A stretch of DNA of 41,282 bases, taken from assembly GCF_016583905.1 (NCBI RefSeq), contig NZ_NRRY01000048.1, positions 1-41,282 of the forward strand, given 5' to 3'. The stretch comes from Lamprobacter modestohalophilus (lineage in GTDB: Bacteria; Pseudomonadota; Gammaproteobacteria; Chromatiales; Chromatiaceae). A program made the translations under genes and the position numbers. Below, piece by piece: positions 39,668-41,282 of the stretch. Numbering within the stretch: position 1 is the first letter of the stretch; every line of letters starts with the position of its first letter. The notes beneath the pieces were generated by a model. That model was not told the DNA's origin and ran no database searches. It saw only the letters and a list, made by a program, of their open reading frames with translations.

Positions 39668-40959
39668 GAACGCGCCTTATTTTAACGCAAGAGCCGACCC
39701 TACTAGAATGCGTCTGCGCTAAACGACATTGGGACCGCACTCGTGGGCTGATGCTCGTCGTTTCGCTAATCGCCTGCATCTTTGCGGCCGGACGGGTTGC
39801 GGCTGATGAAGCCGAAGACGGTCAGGGGGTTAGCGGAGGCGGCTTGATCTTGCACCAGGAGTCGGCGATGGACGAATTCTGGGACGCGGATGAAACTCTG
39901 GCTAACGATGCCGATGATTCTGGAGGCGGCGCCCGGCTTGGCGAGGTCACGGTGTCCGATAGCGTGCTCGAAACCGAAGATGCGGCGCCGGCGGATCTCG
40001 ATCAGAGTGTAGATCAGAGCCTAACAGAATTGGCGCAAGAGTCCGAGTTATCAGCATCGGCCATCATCAAGCCCAGAATCGCGGTGCTCGCCTTTGAGAT
40101 CCAAGGTAATCTTGGCATTCCTGATGCGGGGTCGATCATTGCTGAGTGGATGCTCCGCGAACTCGAGAAGAGCCAGGCATTCACCATCACCGAGCGCGCA
40201 CAGCTGCGTAAGGTCTTGGATGAGCAGGAGCTCCAATCAAGCTACCTGGTCAACCAATCCAGCCAGGCGGCCCGTGTCGGCGAAATGTTGGGAGTCGAGG
40301 CGATCGTCGGCGGTACCGTCATTGAATGGGCGGGCGTCATCTCGATCGTAGCGCGGCTGGTCGATACCAGCACTGGTGAAGTTTTAGGAACTGCCGAGGT
40401 CAAAACCAAGCATCTCGATCGCATTCCAGACCAAATCAGCCTACTTGCACGCCAAATCGCCATGCCTTACATGACGCTCACCGAAGCTCCCGCTGAGCCT
40501 GGGCCGGTCAGCAAGCCAGATTTCCTCTCTGGAAATTCCGCCCAACTGCGACTTGAACTGCTCCCCGGACCGCGTTTCAAGCTTGGCGAAGAGATGCGCT
40601 TTCGCGTCACCACGGCACGCGCAGGGCATCTGCTGGTCTTGAACATCGACGTCACCGGCGAGTTGTCGAAGCTCTACCCTTTTCCCTGCTTCAAACAGGG
40701 CTGTGAAGATCTGTGGTTGGCGCCTGACAAACCTCTAACCGTACCGTGCTCTTATGACGGCATTCAGCTGCTGGCGAGCGAGCCGCTGGGCCGCGGCTAC
40801 TTAATAGCCATCTTAACCAAACGGCCAATCACCGCCAAAGACGTTGCATTGATTGCGGCACAGGATGAGGACCAAGCGAGGCTTCGCTGGAGTGAATCCG
40901 CACGCCCACCGATTGAGTATTCAGTCGCCACCGTTCCGTATTGGATCACGGAGCGCTGA
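39664..40959 (+). CDS. CsgG/TolB-N-like protein with DUF4384-like C-terminus
   Basis: The 431-residue product has a hydrophobic export segment (LMLVVSLIACIFAAG) that contains a possible lipobox LIAC (Cys38). An acidic linker follows, then a CsgG-type domain at about 135-255 (PRIAVLAFEIQGNLGIPDAG, LRKVLDEQELQSS, EAIVGGTVIEWAGVISIVAR). A DUF4384-like domain covers about 285-400 (FKLGEEMRFRVTTARAGHLL, GELSKLYPFP). CsgG forms the outer-membrane pore for curli, but no curli subunit is near. The start overlaps the caspase stop (ATGA); a start at 39751 is possible. It shares the DUF4384 module with the caspase just upstream, suggesting that they work together. Confidence 0.82.
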   Translation: MRTRLILTQEPTLLECVCAKRHWDRTRGLMLVVSLIACIFAAGRVAADEAEDGQGVSGGGLILHQESAMDEFWDADETLANDADDSGGGARLGEVTVSDSVLETEDAAPADLDQSVDQSLTELAQESELSASAIIKPRIAVLAFEIQGNLGIPDAGSIIAEWMLRELEKSQAFTITERAQLRKVLDEQELQSSYLVNQSSQAARVGEMLGVEAIVGGTVIEWAGVISIVARLVDTSTGEVLGTAEVKTKHLDRIPDQISLLARQIAMPYMTLTEAPAEPGPVSKPDFLSGNSAQLRLELLPGPRFKLGEEMRFRVTTARAGHLLVLNIDVTGELSKLYPFPCFKQGCEDLWLAPDKPLTVPCSYDGIQLLASEPLGRGYLIAILTKRPITAKDVALIAAQDEDQARLRWSESARPPIEYSVATVPYWITER

Positions 40960-41082
40960 GTTCCATGCCATTACTCATAAATTTCCCCGACACAGCGTTC
41001 AAATAGGGTGCAGCCTTGTAATGATGTCGCCTTGAGGAGTACGCTATAACCTCCTGATGAAGCAGACAGTGAGGTGGTGGTG

Positions 41083-41282
41083 ATGGCGCAAGTGATCCGG
41101 CGTTCGGGTGACGAAGTGACAGTCGAGGTGACGGTGCGCCTGAGTGGTAGCCTGCTGGAGATGGAGGAAGCCATTCTGGAGGCGACTAACGCCGTCGGGT
41201 GTTGTGCGACCGAGGAGGCCCTTGGGCGCTTTGACACCGACGGCAGCCCGATTCGCGTCGGCGAGACCAAGCTCACCGCCCG
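41083..41282 (+). mobile_element. ISKra4-family transposase, N-terminal part (runs off the edge)
   Basis: An open frame from the ATG at 41083 (GAGG eight bases before) reads VTVRLSGSLLEMEEAILEA and CCATEEALGRFDTDGSPIRV to the window end. This matches the N-terminus of ISKra4-family transposases. A GTG one codon upstream could also start it. The left end of the element may lie near 41006 (GGGTGCAGCC), about 45 bases after the CsgG-like gene, but the terminal repeat cannot be checked without the right end. It closes the caspase locus on this side. Confidence 0.8.

Noticed and set aside
39664-40959. Curli secretion channel CsgG itself
   Set aside because: No csgA, csgB, csgE or csgF nearby, and the added DUF4384-like domain is absent from curli CsgG.

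Overview
The window looks like a chromosome segment of a high-GC gammaproteobacterium, most likely a member of the Chromatiales (purple sulfur bacteria and relatives). This is inferred from the lptD-surA-pdxA block, AmgK divergent from lptD, a cytochrome c4-type protein, an AlgA-type bifunctional enzyme and an elongator tRNA-Met of the E. coli type. No 16S or photosynthesis gene is present to prove the assignment.

Left part (1-12 kb). A remnant of an Mrr-type restriction protein lies downstream of a class Ia ribonucleotide reductase large subunit (nrdA). The 860-base gap behind nrdA holds a two-box NrdR operator, two perfect DnaA boxes and a hairpin-forming dispersed repeat. Next come a dihaem cytochrome c4, a metallo-beta-lactamase/GAF/GGDEF diguanylate cyclase with the look of an oxygen or redox sensor, a lone RND efflux pump, a small membrane protein and a Gfo/Idh/MocA oxidoreductase.

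Middle part (12-23 kb). This is mostly housekeeping and cell envelope: pdxA, surA and lptD overlap as one leftward operon. The cell-wall recycling kinase amgK is divergent from lptD and runs tail-to-tail into purD, which carries an odd Gly-Met repeat insertion. AlgA (GDP-mannose synthesis), the GTPase YchF and tRNA-Met follow. Short tandem repeats of 6, 12, 13 and 14 bases are unusually frequent between and inside these genes.

Decayed zone (23.2-28.9 kb). Starting at the tRNA-Met terminator, an 84-base direct repeat recurs 4.1 kb away. In and around the repeats are two fragments of a PP2A-like metallophosphoesterase gene, a truncated and internally deleted IMP dehydrogenase-like gene, and a Phd/YefM-type antitoxin with a broken RelE toxin. 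An intact 5'-nucleotidase and a small outer-membrane beta-barrel gene also lie between the repeats. The zone looks like an insertion and deletion hotspot.

Right part (29-41 kb). This is the most interesting region: two divergent operons that appear to encode an exported caspase-like protease system. Leftward: a WD40/peptidoglycan-binding/PDZ/caspase protein, a TPR lipoprotein, an unknown exported protein, a tandem LPP20-like protein and an FlgT-like protein. Rightward: a TPR/OmpA peptidoglycan-binding protein, a second caspase with a C-terminal DUF4384-like domain, and a CsgG-like protein with its own DUF4384-like domain. Nearly every product has an export signal, and both operons contain a peptidoglycan-binding module. 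The inferred site of action is therefore the periplasm and outer membrane, not the cytoplasm. An ISKra4-type transposase gene starts at the right edge.
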